DNA of 64,000 nt, taken from NCBI GenBank assembly GCA_003427395.1, contig BFEA01000338.1, positions 1,077,790 through 1,141,789 of the forward strand, in the 5' to 3' direction. The translations under genes and the position numbers were made by a program. The notes under the pieces are model-generated. The model made no database searches, was not told where the DNA came from, and worked only from the letters and a program-made list of their open reading frames with translations. Source of the stretch: Chara braunii (lineage: Eukaryota; Streptophyta; Charophyceae; Charales; Characeae). Shown here piece after piece: positions 36,328 to 48,300 of the stretch; positions within the stretch are counted from its first letter, which is position 1; every line of letters begins with the position of its first letter.

Positions 36328-38015
36328 GGGCGTCGTTAGACACTCCTTACGAGTTCCTTGAGCCACAAGGAATTTTCCTTGTGGCTGATAAGGGAATTTT
36401 GCGGCATCGTTCCACACATCCTTGGGGACGTCCCTCCTTGTGGCCTGCCCGCGGCCATTTTCATACGAAATTATGCGGCCGTGGGCGGGGGTGTTTGTGG
36501 TCCAGCGTTCGGTGTCCGTGTGGAGACGGCCTGGTCCAGCGGCGTTCGGCGGAAAAGGGCGTGAGGCAGGCTATGAAAAATAAAAAAAAAAAGGGGGACC
36601 TCTGCGTTTGAAATTCAAAATTTGAAGTACGGTTGGGGAGACAACGGCGATATTCGGCTTGCAGTGCGCGTACGGTGCAGGGCCGAATCGGTCTTATTGG
36701 AGGCATCCCATCCGCCCACCTCCCAGACAATGTATGTGTGTGCACTGGGTGCGCCCATCACCGTCAAGCTTCTCCTCCACATCGTCCGCGCCGTCACATG
36801 CTGTTCCGCCAGGGGGACGACATCCACGGAAAGGCAGCAACTTCTCCCCTCTCCTCGGGGTGTGAGCGCGTTACGTTTTTGGGGTGCGAGGATCGAGACG
36901 GCAGTGGAGAGACGTATCCCTGTGGAGGTGGTGGCGATGGAGTGCTGAGAGGGGGGACGTGCGCTGTTGACACCGCTTCAGCGGGCAGCCGTGGTGGTGG
37001 CCGTGTCAACTGTTGTTCTCAGCAGAAGAGGACGTTGGGACGAATGAAGGAGCAGTTGCGCACGCGTAGAAGGAGGACGCTGATGCAAGCTGCGGATGAT
37101 GGCCCCAACTATGTGGCAACCTCCGAGGTTGTTATTGAGCTGTGGCGTCGGGTCGCGGCATCATTCCACTAGCGACACCGAGGTGGTGGATCAAACGCAT
37201 GACGTGGGGAATGCGGGAAGAACTTCGACAATGCGACGACGCCACGGATTACTACTTCAACGAGAAGCAGTACAGCGTCGAGGAGCAGCAGAGGGACCAC
37301 CAGAAGCAGCACAGCGACGAGGAGCAGCAGAGGGAGCCTGCGGTACAGGTGGGCATGAACATGAACTGCATGGAGGAGAGGGCAGCAATGCCATGTGTGT
37401 TGTTGGATGTCTAGCACGCGACGGCGGAGAAGGAAGGAGTCTTGTCGGACGTGTAGCACGTGACAAAATGCGTGGGAATACGACGCTCGTGCAGAAACCT
37501 CTTACGTGGACGGACTGAAGGCGCCGCTGGGAAAAAAATATTTTACCGATCGTTGATGCTGGCCGAAACGATGACGCTACCCGATGGAGGCCCACCGCCA
37601 ACAGTAGCCGTCCAGGGCCGTTGGGGGATTACGCAGACGTTCTTCAAGTGCGGGAGACCACATGATGCCGAACGAAAACGATGACGCCTCCCGCTCGAGG
37701 CCCACCGCCAATAGTAGCCGTTGGGGGTCGCTGGGGGTCGTTGGGGGGCGATGCAGACGTTGGAGGGCGGGGATGTCCGTGCTAATGCCGCTGGACCACA
37801 TCTGGATGACCCACGAAACAAAACTCTCCGTCGACGCATGTCTTCGCCACTCCGTGAATCACGGTTCCTTGAGCTCCACGTGGTCCCTTGTGGATAAGGA
37901 AATTTTCTCTGAGGGTGGCATTTTCACATTTCTTTTTCAATTTCGTCCCCAAGGACAGGTGGAACGAGCGCGTTCTTGTGGATTTCACGTCCCCAAGGAG
38001 TGTCTAACGACGCCG
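36328..38015. mobile_element. Harbinger-like DNA transposon, 1688 bp, probably non-autonomous
   Basis: Terminal inverted repeats GGGCGTCGTTAGACACTCCT and its complement match except for the first base and sit between TAA duplications (36325-36327 and 38016-38018), the target of the PIF/Harbinger superfamily. Subterminal GTTCCTTGAG and CTTGTGG motifs recur at both ends. The interior has two G/C-rich open frames (36633-37172 and 37096-37518, plus strand) that match neither a DDE transposase nor a Myb protein that I recognise; they may be captured host sequence. A roughly 100 bp direct repeat (GATGACGC..CCGATGGAGGCCCACCGCC near 37569 and 37679) lies in the right half. Confidence 0.78.
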
Positions 38016-38018
38016 TAA

Positions 38019-40008
38019 GTCCAGCAGTAGGTGTGGTTGGGAACACCACCTGGAAGCCATGTGCTGTTTGAAATACTCTTCTCCTTTAGATGGAACTTGA
38101 GGCCTTAGGGCATGTTCACACTAGGACCTTTAATCTCACTCCACGATGACCGACGTGGGACTCACATCTAGGGAGAATTTTATACTCCATAATGACTGAA
38201 GTGGGATGTGGAAATCCCTGGTCTCAACGAGTACGCTCCTTAAACTGCTGGTACACGGCTCCTTAAACTGCATGATGACCGAAGTGGGGTGCAGGAAGTT
38301 TTTGTCGCCACAAGCAAAACTTGGAGATGTTGCGAGGCCAGGGGCACCGTTGGAAAAAAAGAAACGGCAACCTCCACAGTTTGGTGCGGGTTTCATGCTT
38401 ACACCCGCGGGTTGACGAGTGGTGTACTTGTTTTTACGACTTTCCTGTGATTTCTTTTTTCTGCAAATAGTATGTGAACAGGGGGTCTGTTTAAATGTGT
38501 GAATCATGCAGCAGGTACATAAAAATTAGGGAGGTCTGTTTATATGTGTTAACCATGCAGCCACAGCGCGGGTACATAAAATTTGGGGTAAAAATAAAGA
38601 ACTGAAGACGGACGTCAGGCTTGCAACATGGTTCGTGAAAGGATTTCCTTTTCTTTCTTTTGTTCGTCTTTTCCCGTAAATCGCCTCTCTCGCTTTGCAA
38701 TACAGTCTACCACCTTCTTCCCTCTAATGCACCGCACAGTCATTAGAGCTGTATTTAGACTGAAAGATGCCCCGAATGCAGCTATAATGATCGTACGTTG
38801 TATGTGGGGGAAAGACTGTAGACTTGGAACAGAGACGTTCATGAGCTCTGGCAACCACAAAAAAAAAAAAAAAGAGTGCCGAGAACCACCAAAATGTTGT
38901 GAGCTGTGAGCACCGCCAAAAACTTGCCGGCGGACTTTGGAGTCCTTGAACCGATTAAGTGGATGAGAGGTCATGATTTCCATGGTGTTGTTCGCAGGGT
39001 TGGTTTGTTTTCTCCTCTTGTCACGCACTATCCGTCGTATATAAGGGCCTTGTCTTAACACTCGCGAAAATCTGATGTGAAGACGACAAAAGCGAGGGCA
39101 GGTGTACCTTCCCAAAGCCTAGTGGGAGACGTATTGAATTTCTCCGTCTTGCACATTTAGTTAGTGTTGCAAGCCCCTAATTCTTTGTGGTAATGAACAT
39201 TTCTAAGATTTCTTGGGGTAGTAATAGGGGTTCATTAGGGTTCACAATATCTGTTTTTGTTTCATCTCGTTTTATGGGTCATGTTGCATGGCCCTATGCT
39301 CGTCCTTGTTGCGCTGAATGCAATGTCTATTGCCCAGTCGTTGTGGCAGTATCTAGAGTGAACCCGTATGCAGCTATCTTGATGGCCTGGGCGTTCTGTG
39401 AGATGGTCGCCCATCACACAGCTCTCCAACCCAGGGCATACTTCAGTCAAAAAACTCAGGGGTTCAACTAAGCTCCGGGCTATGATTTCCGTGAGATGCA
39501 TCCACCACTGGGGCCATAATTGCAGTCAGATACGTACAGGAAAGTGGTATTGTGAGTATATAATAGGACACACCCTCAACGTCTTTTTTTTCCTTTTTGA
39601 ATGGCAGGAACTGCTCCAACTCTTCAAGCTTGTGTATCCAATGGGACGCTGGACCTGGTTTCCAGCCAGGTGCAGCTCCCCACCAATAGATGGAGTGAAA
39701 CGCACAGGTATGCTAGTTGGGGATGTTCATATCGCCTCAACTAGTACTACCTGCTGCAGAAAAAAGGAACGGCTCCAATTCTGGAGGTGATACGAAGATC
39801 CCCCATTATATTGGTTAGTATGGGTACAGGTGAGTCGTTTAGTAGATGCAGATAATCAGAGGTTCTGCTTGTTTCTTGTTTTTTGTTTTTTGTTTTTTGT
39901 TTTTTTTCACCGACCAGAGGGAAGTAATCTTGGTCACATTCGGTCCTGGATTGCAGTGGGAGTCTGCCCTGATCAAAAAAAGGAATCCACCTTTCTTTGA
40001 AGGGGTAA
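38019..40008. other. Intergenic with orphan transposon end
   Basis: TTAGGGCATGTTCACACTAG (38104-38123) looks like the left end of a Harbinger-type MITE whose partner I could not place. ATGACCGAAGTGGG-like motifs recur at 38145, 38191 and 38273. No gene recognised. Confidence 0.5.
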
Positions 40009-40197
40009 GGGCGTAGTCACACCAGGCACTCAAAATCGCAGAATCGCAGATTGAGTCGTCCTTGTAGATCGTGACTTGATCTGGCCGGTGTATCGTTATA
40101 CACCGGCCAGATCAAGTCATGATCTACAAGGACGACTCAATCTGGCCGCTCATTTCGCGAGTCTGTCATTTTTTCAGGGCCTAGTGTGAGTATACTC
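40009..40197. mobile_element. 189 bp palindromic MITE, Harbinger/Tourist type
   Basis: TAA duplications flank it (40006-40008 and 40198-40200). Ends GGGCGTAGTCACACCAGGCA and, inverted, GAGTATACTCACACTAGGCC share about 70% identity. The middle is a near-perfect hairpin with arms of about 47 bp centred near 40097 (GGCCGGTGTATCG / TACACCGGCC). Confidence 0.85.
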
Positions 40198-40200
40198 TAA

Positions 40201-42352
<2,152 letters not shown>

Positions 42353-42550
42353 ACAAAGTTACCTTCAATGGAAGGCCAAATAACTCATGGAGTTTCATAT
42401 AATGCAACTTTTCACTTAATTGTTTTGTTTTTGTCTGTATGACAATCAATTGTTTATGGATTTTCATTTCAGAAACAAAACAATTACGTGAAAAGTTGCA
42501 TTATATGGAACTCCATGAGTTATTTGGCCTTCAATTGAAGGTAACTTTGT
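42353..42550. mobile_element. 198 bp fold-back element
   Basis: Almost the whole element is an inverted repeat: ACAAAGTTACCTTCAATGG and onward pairs with the last 80 bases ending GGTAACTTTGT, with a loop of about 35 bp near 42455. No coding and no clear target duplication, so the superfamily is open. Confidence 0.8.
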
Positions 42551-42696
42551 CTTATGATCCTATTTCATATATCTTATTATTATTCATATATTCTATCATA
42601 TTATTGTGTTCTATATTAATATATTATATTATATTTTAATATATTTTATTATATAATTAATTTTATTATTAACATAATAGAATATTTATTATTAAA

Positions 42697-42956
42697 TTAG
42701 GCTACCAGAGTGGCTCGGGGTCACTTGCCTGGCCGGGCTAAAAAAATAAGATATATATTTTAAAATTTTATTTTATATTTTAACTTTGGTAAAGAATTTC
42801 GATGTGAGCCAGAGGTAAAAGTTGTTTAGTTTATTTTTCTACATAACATAGCATTTTTTCAGATTTTTTGGATTTCTTTTTTGTTTTGCTGGGACCTTCC
42901 CTTGTCCTTGCACGGGCTGGTAACCCGGGACCCGGGCGGGCCGGCTGGTAGCCTAG
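42697..42956. mobile_element. 260 bp hAT-like MITE
   Basis: A perfect 8 bp target duplication TTATTAAA (42689-42696 and 42957-42964) flanks 12 bp terminal inverted repeats TTAGGCTACCAG / CTGGTAGCCTAG. The inside ends are G/C-rich and the centre AT-rich. Eight-base duplications are typical of hAT transposons. Confidence 0.8.
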
Positions 42957-42964
42957 TTATTAAA

Positions 42965-43533
42965 GAAAATTTTTTATTAAATGAAAATACAATACTTATT
43001 TATGCCATATAAAGCACCTCTGGATGCTAATTCACGGGAAAATATACGAGAAACATCGTCCTATCAAAACCTTCATCCCTCGCATGTGACGAGTGGAACA
43101 ACAAGGACGCAGCACACAACACCGCCAACAAGAATTAAGCAACATGCGACAACATAAACAAGAAGAATGAAGCAGGTGAGGACATAAACGATAAGGATGG
43201 GTGAAGTGATGATGATAAGACGAACAAAACACACAATGATGATAGCAAAAAAAATGTTTCCATTGACCTCCTTTGTCGTATCTGTTCCGCGGAGCTAGCG
43301 TGCGGGGCTATTTTTCAATATGTTGTGTTTTCTCTTAATAAGCGTTTCTCTCATCAATTTTGATTGTTTTGTTTTGCATCCAAAGCGTATTTTATTGAAG
43401 TTCATCATACATACTAGATAGAAGTGCAAAACCCAAAATAAGAAAAGGAGCGCAGCTTGTGCACAATCAATTGTTTTTCAAATCTTTGAAAGATACTTTA
43501 TCAAAATGGATGAACAAATGTAAAATATGAAAA
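42965..43533. other. Intergenic, nothing recognised
   Basis: AT-rich, no conserved coding or repeat ends seen. Confidence 0.5.
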
Positions 43534-44520
43534 ATGAAATTTGTGTATATACAAACCCATACAATCTTTTTCAAATGTTCTTTGAGGCTCGTAGACTCGG
43601 AGTTGTATGGGAAGGGAAAGCCTAAAGTCGAGGTCTGGGATGACATTTCCATACAAATGGACAAAGAGGGTTGCAAGAGGGTTGCAAATGAGAGCAAGCG
43701 CACGTGGAATAATGTCAAGGACTTCAAAAGCGGGTGAAAAGTTTCTGGCTTATGAGGTTAATGGAAAGGTTGAAGGTGAAGTTGAAAACCAACTTGCGAA
43801 AATCTCGGTTCGATATTCAACATTTTAGCACTGAGTCATCCACCCCATTGGCATAAGTGATTCTGAGGTGGAGTAGGAAGTTTGTAGCAGAGCTCCTAAA
43901 CACGTGTTTTAACCTGGTGTTGGACATGTACGGAATGAAGTTCCTCATGTAGCTACAAGAGAATGTAGCAAATGGTGCACAAGAGGGTGGAAGAGGCGGC
44001 AATGGTGCTTGTGGCAGAGGTGTCAACATTGCGGACGGCAACCCAAACTCTTCTCTAAACGGGGAGTCTTCAACCCCACGAAGTACCGTCGCAAGCTTTA
44101 CCAGGTTTGCTAAACGGAGAAAGAACAGTAATGCACACGAGCAGAGCTTGCGTGGTGCGAATGCCGCAATGGAACGACAAACTGGCGTGATTTGTGATTA
44201 TGTGATTGAATAGAGTCGGTCCAACAAGCATTGCACGTAGTTGTAGTGCAGGATGATGTCAAATCTCTGTGATGGACAGTTGCATGGACAACAGAAATGG
44301 TAGAGCTCACGTGCTCTCTCATGCATGAAGACATGACATCTTATGAGAAGAGCACCGCTAAACTTGTTGATCGCATGGGAGAGGGTTATGCATTGTTAGC
44401 CAGTATGCTTTGTTGTTTGTCCACAGGTAGATCACGTCAACGCCGAAGAGATTCACCATCTGATGATGATGATTCGGAAGTGGAGAAGTTCTTATCGCCG
44501 TTGTTCTATACAGCCACTGG
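43534..44520 (+). pseudogene. Decayed trihelix (Myb/SANT-like) coding remnant
   Basis: The frame at 43534-43737 contains a VWDDISIQMDKEGCKRV-type stretch followed by RTWNNVKD. This is the pattern of plant trihelix or Myb/SANT-like DNA-binding domains (Trp, then Arg/Cys helix, then W-N-N-V-K-D-x-K). The frame stops at 43735, and later frames (a R-R-K-containing stretch near 44110; 44297-44470 with a Ser/Asp-rich tail) look like shifted continuation of the same protein. Such domains occur in host factors and as accessory proteins of transposons. The copy is broken and ends in a GA microsatellite (44535-44593). Confidence 0.45.
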
Positions 44521-44532
44521 CAAGTCTGGATA

Positions 44533-44534
<2 letters not shown>

Positions 44535-44593
<59 letters not shown>
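44535..44593 (+). repeat. (GA)n microsatellite
   Basis: About 29 GA units. Confidence 0.95.
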
Positions 44594-44594
<1 letters not shown>

Positions 44595-44669
44595 GTTTGG
44601 GTTCAGAAAAAAAGATGAATGGGCAGAGAGAGAAAGAGAGAGAGAGAAAAAAGTTTGGGTTCAAAAAAG

Positions 44670-45620
44670 ATGAATGTGCAGTTAGAGGCTAGGAGGGTGG
44701 ACCTTTTAGTTAAATTGGGGCTGACTGAGGATGATGCAGAAAGAGAGTTACTGATGAAAGAAAGGGAGCACGATCTACAATAGCGGCTTTTGTTGAAGAA
44801 TAGGGTTGAGATAGAGGAGAAGAGGAGATTGAAGGTTGAAGGGGAAGAGATTGAACGCCAACTCAAGGAACAGGCTGGTCGTGAGGGGGAATGGAAGGAT
44901 GATCGTACCCTCGTGGTCAAGGGCTTGATGCACACCAATCATGAGCTCACCGCCATCAACAAGTTGATCGCCGTACTCGAACAACATAATCACGAGTTCA
45001 AAAGCTCACATAATTATTCCAAGTGTTTTTCAACTCGTGATTATGTTGTTCGCATCGATGAACGTGTCCAGTGGTATGCCCAATAGTTAAAGGGTATATT
45101 CACCTCAAAATTAATTGACAGTGTTGTCACAATAAAGGCAAGACGTGGTAGTGGAGGTAGAAATGGTGGAGGAGACGACGATGGAGATCCCAAAAGGATA
45201 AGGACAAAAAGATAGATCCTAATCAACTTAAAGGGGATGAGAGAAGGGAGAAGATGAAGCTGAAGCTTCATTGGACATACACTGGGAAAAGAGCGGATAA
45301 TTTCTTCCAGTGGGAAACACTCATGGGCACTTACCTGTACGCACAACTGGTTTCATATTGGGACCATGTTCTAATGGCGAACTCATATCTTGGTGGGGAT
45401 GCTTCCAATTTCGTTATCTCCTTGATGAAGGAAGCAGGATACATAATAATGGTAAAGTACTCTAAACGTATGCGCATAGAGGATTTCTTCAAGTCCTGAA
45501 GGAGAGGTTCGACGACAAGAACCTGGCCTGTCGCACATAGCACTTGATCCTAAATATTGTCGATAGGAAGTGGAAGATTGTAGCTCCTCTTAAAGTTACC
45601 ATGACAAACTACTTCAGTGC
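44670..45620 (+). pseudogene. Chromovirus gag, N-terminal part
   Basis: From the ATG at 44670 a Glu/Lys/Arg-rich coiled coil reads through one TAG (after ...EREHDLQ) to about 45086. A shifted frame (45254-45499) has HWTYTGKRADNFFQWETLM, typical of retrotransposon capsid, followed after another shift by VDRKWKIVAPLKVTMTNYF (to about 45615). It is broken by at least two shifts and two stops. The protein would package element RNA. Confidence 0.7.
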
Positions 45621-45644
45621 CCTGATTATAGACTAACACCCTCT

Positions 45645-45707
45645 CACGGAAAACTGTCACGTACGGTTCAGAGGGCAGAGACTCACCTCTGACCCCTACC
45701 CATTTTA
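45645..45707 (+). other. 3' end of a mitochondrial group II intron
   Basis: GAAAACTGTCACGTACGGTT (45650-45669) has the look of the 3' side of domain V, with its GAAA loop, followed by a small domain VI-like stem and an end directly before the atp9 exon. The 5' side of domain V appears incomplete, consistent with truncation at the insertion point. Confidence 0.5.
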
Positions 45708-45767
45708 GGTTTTGCTTTAACTGAAGCTATTGCTTTATTCGCCTCAATGATGGCTTTCTTAATTTTA
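45708..45767 (+). pseudogene. atp9: Mitochondrial atp9 exon fragment (nuclear copy)
   Basis: Twenty codons, GFALTEAIALFASMMAFLIL, are the C-terminal membrane helix of ATP synthase subunit 9 with its ion-carrying Glu (residue 6 here). The normal F-V-F terminus is absent; GGGCGACC-type sequence follows, which may be the start of another group II intron. As a nuclear fragment it cannot work. Confidence 0.8.
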
Positions 45768-46566
45768 TGGGCGACCGCGACACTACCAAATGAATTGCTC
45801 CTTTGCACTGTTTGTTCTCTCAGGCGCGATAGCGAAGGAGACGCTGCAGTAGTCCGCAGCGAGATGCACACGACTTATTTTATTTATCCAACCGCGTGGT
45901 TGGAGTCACCCAAATTGACAAACTCAAGATGGGGACCACCGCCTGTCGTGAAAGGGGGTCACTGGGAAGGATCAACCCTTGGTCAACCGCCAACCATGTA
46001 TACGAGACGGAGTTGAACGGGTTCGTGAACGTGAGGTGGGGGTAGGATTAGGAACTAGACGCGTTCGGTCAGGAAAGCTTTAGACGCAAGATATACTCCG
46101 TGAGGTGGTTAAATGAACGTAGATCATACATTCAGGACCGCTCTCTTTCCATGTCCCTTGGGATGCTAACCGCCAAACCTCAAATTGACGGCCCAGTGGC
46201 CTCTCCATCAGTCTCTAAGTGTGATCAGTACTCATAACGTTCGGGTAGCGAAGCTTACACTTGTTCAATAATTCGTCGTGGCTTTCTTCCCTGTACCTTT
46301 CCGCTCGAATTCAGAGAGTTGCCAACTCTCTTTTAAAGGTGTAGGAGTCTATTGAGCATCGCAGCATAGGCAGGCCTTGCATCCGGCTTCAATTGTTGTC
46401 CATTTCGTGGGCAACGACCATTTCACGTCCTACGGCGTTTATAGGTCAACGGGTCACACTAAAGTTGCGTTATCCACTGAGAAGCCTCCCCATAACCAAG
46501 TTACTATGGTGTCTCCTACAACAGGTATTGCACTAGCTAAACTTCAGCCACTCAGCCATACCTCCC

Positions 46567-46639
46567 GGGAAAAACGGGATTTGAACCCGCGACTTTTGGT
46601 GTGACAGACCAGCACTCTAACCAACTAAGCTATTTTTCC
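46567..46639 (-). tRNA. trnD-GUC: tRNA-Asp (GUC), mitochondrial copy
   Basis: Folds as a cloverleaf: acceptor GGAAAAA/TTTTTCC, D-arm with AGTTGGTTA, anticodon loop CTGTCAC (GUC), T-arm GCGGGTTCAAATCCCGT. The anticodon stem has one end mismatch. It is probably inactive in the nucleus. Confidence 0.85.
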
Positions 46640-46642
46640 ATC

Positions 46643-46716
46643 TGGGTAATAACGGACTTGAACCGCTGGCTCTCTCGGTGTAAACGAGGCACTCTACCAA
46701 CTGAGCTGATTACCCA
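46643..46716 (-). tRNA. trnV-UAC: tRNA-Val (UAC), mitochondrial copy
   Basis: Acceptor TGGGTAA/TTACCCA, D-arm AGCTCAGTTGGTAGAG, anticodon loop TTTACAC (UAC), T-loop GGTTCAAGTCC. It lies 3 bp from tRNA-Asp on the same strand, as in a mitochondrial tRNA cluster. Confidence 0.85.
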
Positions 46717-46722
46717 AATGTG

Positions 46723-46840
46723 TTATTCCCAATCTAAAGCGCCCTTCTTCCATTCATAAACAAAACCAATAGTTAAAATCAATAAAAAGACTATTATAGA
46801 CCAAAATCCAAACAATCCTATTTTATTGAAAGAAATTACT
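46723..46840 (-). pseudogene. nad3: Mitochondrial nad3 C-terminus (nuclear copy)
   Basis: Reads [20 protein letters not shown] then [16 protein letters not shown] and a TAA stop, the conserved end of NADH dehydrogenase subunit 3 (complex I). The upstream two thirds are missing. The start of the match is cut where nad4 begins on the other strand. Confidence 0.9.
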
Positions 46841-46846
46841 TCCTTA

Positions 46847-46936
46847 ACTATATTAAGACAAATCGATCTGAAAAAGATCATTGCATATTCTTCAGTAGCT
46901 CACATGAATTTTGTCACTATTGGCATGTTTAGTCTA
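46847..46936 (+). pseudogene. nad4: Mitochondrial nad4 internal fragment (nuclear copy)
   Basis: Reads [20 protein letters not shown] then VTIGMFSL, a hallmark membrane segment of complex I subunit ND4, and then leaves homology. Only about 30 codons remain. Confidence 0.9.
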
Positions 46937-46944
46937 GCGGCCGT

Positions 46945-47690
46945 TAGGTCACCTATTGTACAAAGACGCACGTGGCCGTATTTCGTGTGTAGGGCATGAG
47001 ACTCATCACAATCCCGCAGGGGAAGAGAAATATGAACAACTTCGCAAGAGCGATGCCCCTTAGGAGCACTTTGTACGCCCATACGAAGGAGGAGGGGATG
47101 ACTTATGAGAAGTTTAGCAAGATTGTCGTAGATCAGGTTGGTTTCTTAATTGAAGCAAAGTATTGTCATTATTGGAAAGACCTACAGAGGGGAGGAAGAT
47201 GGAAGAATAAGATTATTCCACACAGCATAGAGGGAAAGGATAGGCATCTAGTGATGTTTGAGGGAGGGGGAGTCGAAGCATTGGAAGAGCCCAACAACAA
47301 CCAAGTAGCCCAAGGAGGGAACTACGCGGTTGCTGCAGCCCGCGGGGGTGGGCGACAAGGAGGGAGAGGAGACCGAGAAAGTGGTGGAGGACGAGGACGT
47401 GACACCCAAGGGAGTAGCAGCGAAGGTAGCTACTACGTGGAAGGTAAAGGTTATGGTTCCCCACAAGGTGGACGCAGATCCTCCTCCATGGGCGGAAAAG
47501 GGAACAAACCGTGGCCGTCACATCCAGGGATTGTTGATGGCGAGCTTTGGAAGGAAATGGGTATAGAGAAGTCGTTGTGGGAAAAAGCGGTTGAAGGCAG
47601 ATCAATGCCTTCAATGTGTTGATCCTAACCACATTATCTGTTTGTGTCATGATGATCGCCACCCAAAAGGGAACAACCAGTAGGAGTTGT
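46945..47690 (+). pseudogene. Chromovirus gag, C-terminal part with CCHC zinc knuckle
   Basis: The frame at 46996-47622 has FARAMPLRSTLYAHTKEEGM then TYEKFSKIVVDQ, matching the end of gypsy capsids, and a Gly/Arg-rich RNA-binding stretch. In a shifted frame, 47606-47647 encodes C-LQ-C-VDPN-H-IICL-C, a perfect C-x2-C-x4-H-x4-C knuckle. It continues the gag broken off at about 45620. Confidence 0.75.
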
Positions 47691-47760
47691 AGTCGCTTCT
47701 ACTAGGCCTTCAGACATATATATATATACAGAAGCGTGCGTTGAACACCCACCCTCCTTT

Positions 47761-48300
47761 ATGAAGGCCCCAATGGTAGAGACTGACGTACTCCCTCATC
47801 CAATTAGTTATCCAGAGATCGCTTGTGCAAAGGTCTCTCTAGGTGATTCCCCCGCAGTCATAGGTGATGAGTTGGTTACTCTTTGTCAAGCTTGGGCCGA
47901 AATGAAAAGGAAGAGTAAAAGGCAACTTATATTATCAGATGTAGTGATCAATAGAAAGTGAGTAGGCGCTTTAGTCGATTGTGGTCAATGCGCAGTTACA
48001 TAAGCCGAAGGGGATTGAAAAAGATGTACCTCAACATGAAGGTTCAGAAGTAGGAAAAGTTTGTAGTGAGCAGGGTTCGCAGATAATCGCGAAATGAGAA
48101 CTAAGGACTGAGTCGAAGGGGTGAAGACATACTTCCAGTTGGGGGGGGACAATAAGGTGGAGAGAGTCTGCACTCCTTGACAATCTTAGTGAAAGATAAC
48201 ATATCCTTTGATCTGATTTTAAGGATTGATTGGTGCGGGGCTGTGCGAGCAGATGTGAAGATGGTCGTCCAGACCTCAAGGAGGCTAAAAGAAGTTGCGG
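47761..48300 (+). pseudogene. Chromovirus protease region, decayed
   Basis: After a Glu/Lys-containing stretch ending at 47961, GALVDCGQ (near 47966-47990) resembles the D-[TS]-G active site of a retroviral-type aspartic protease with Cys in place of Ser/Thr. Stops follow. The assignment rests mainly on position between gag and RT. Confidence 0.4.

Larger units (their letters stand above)
45625..46940. other. Nuclear insertion of mitochondrial DNA (NUMT), about 1.3 kb
   Basis: Contains an atp9 exon with a group II intron end, tRNA-Asp, tRNA-Val, the C-terminus of nad3 and a piece of nad4. The tRNAs and nad3 are on the minus strand; atp9 and nad4 are on the plus strand. nad3 and nad4 meet head to head at about 46840. 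It lies inside the gag region of the chromovirus. 45790-46560 has no recognised gene and may be intron or spacer. Limits are approximate. Confidence 0.82.
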
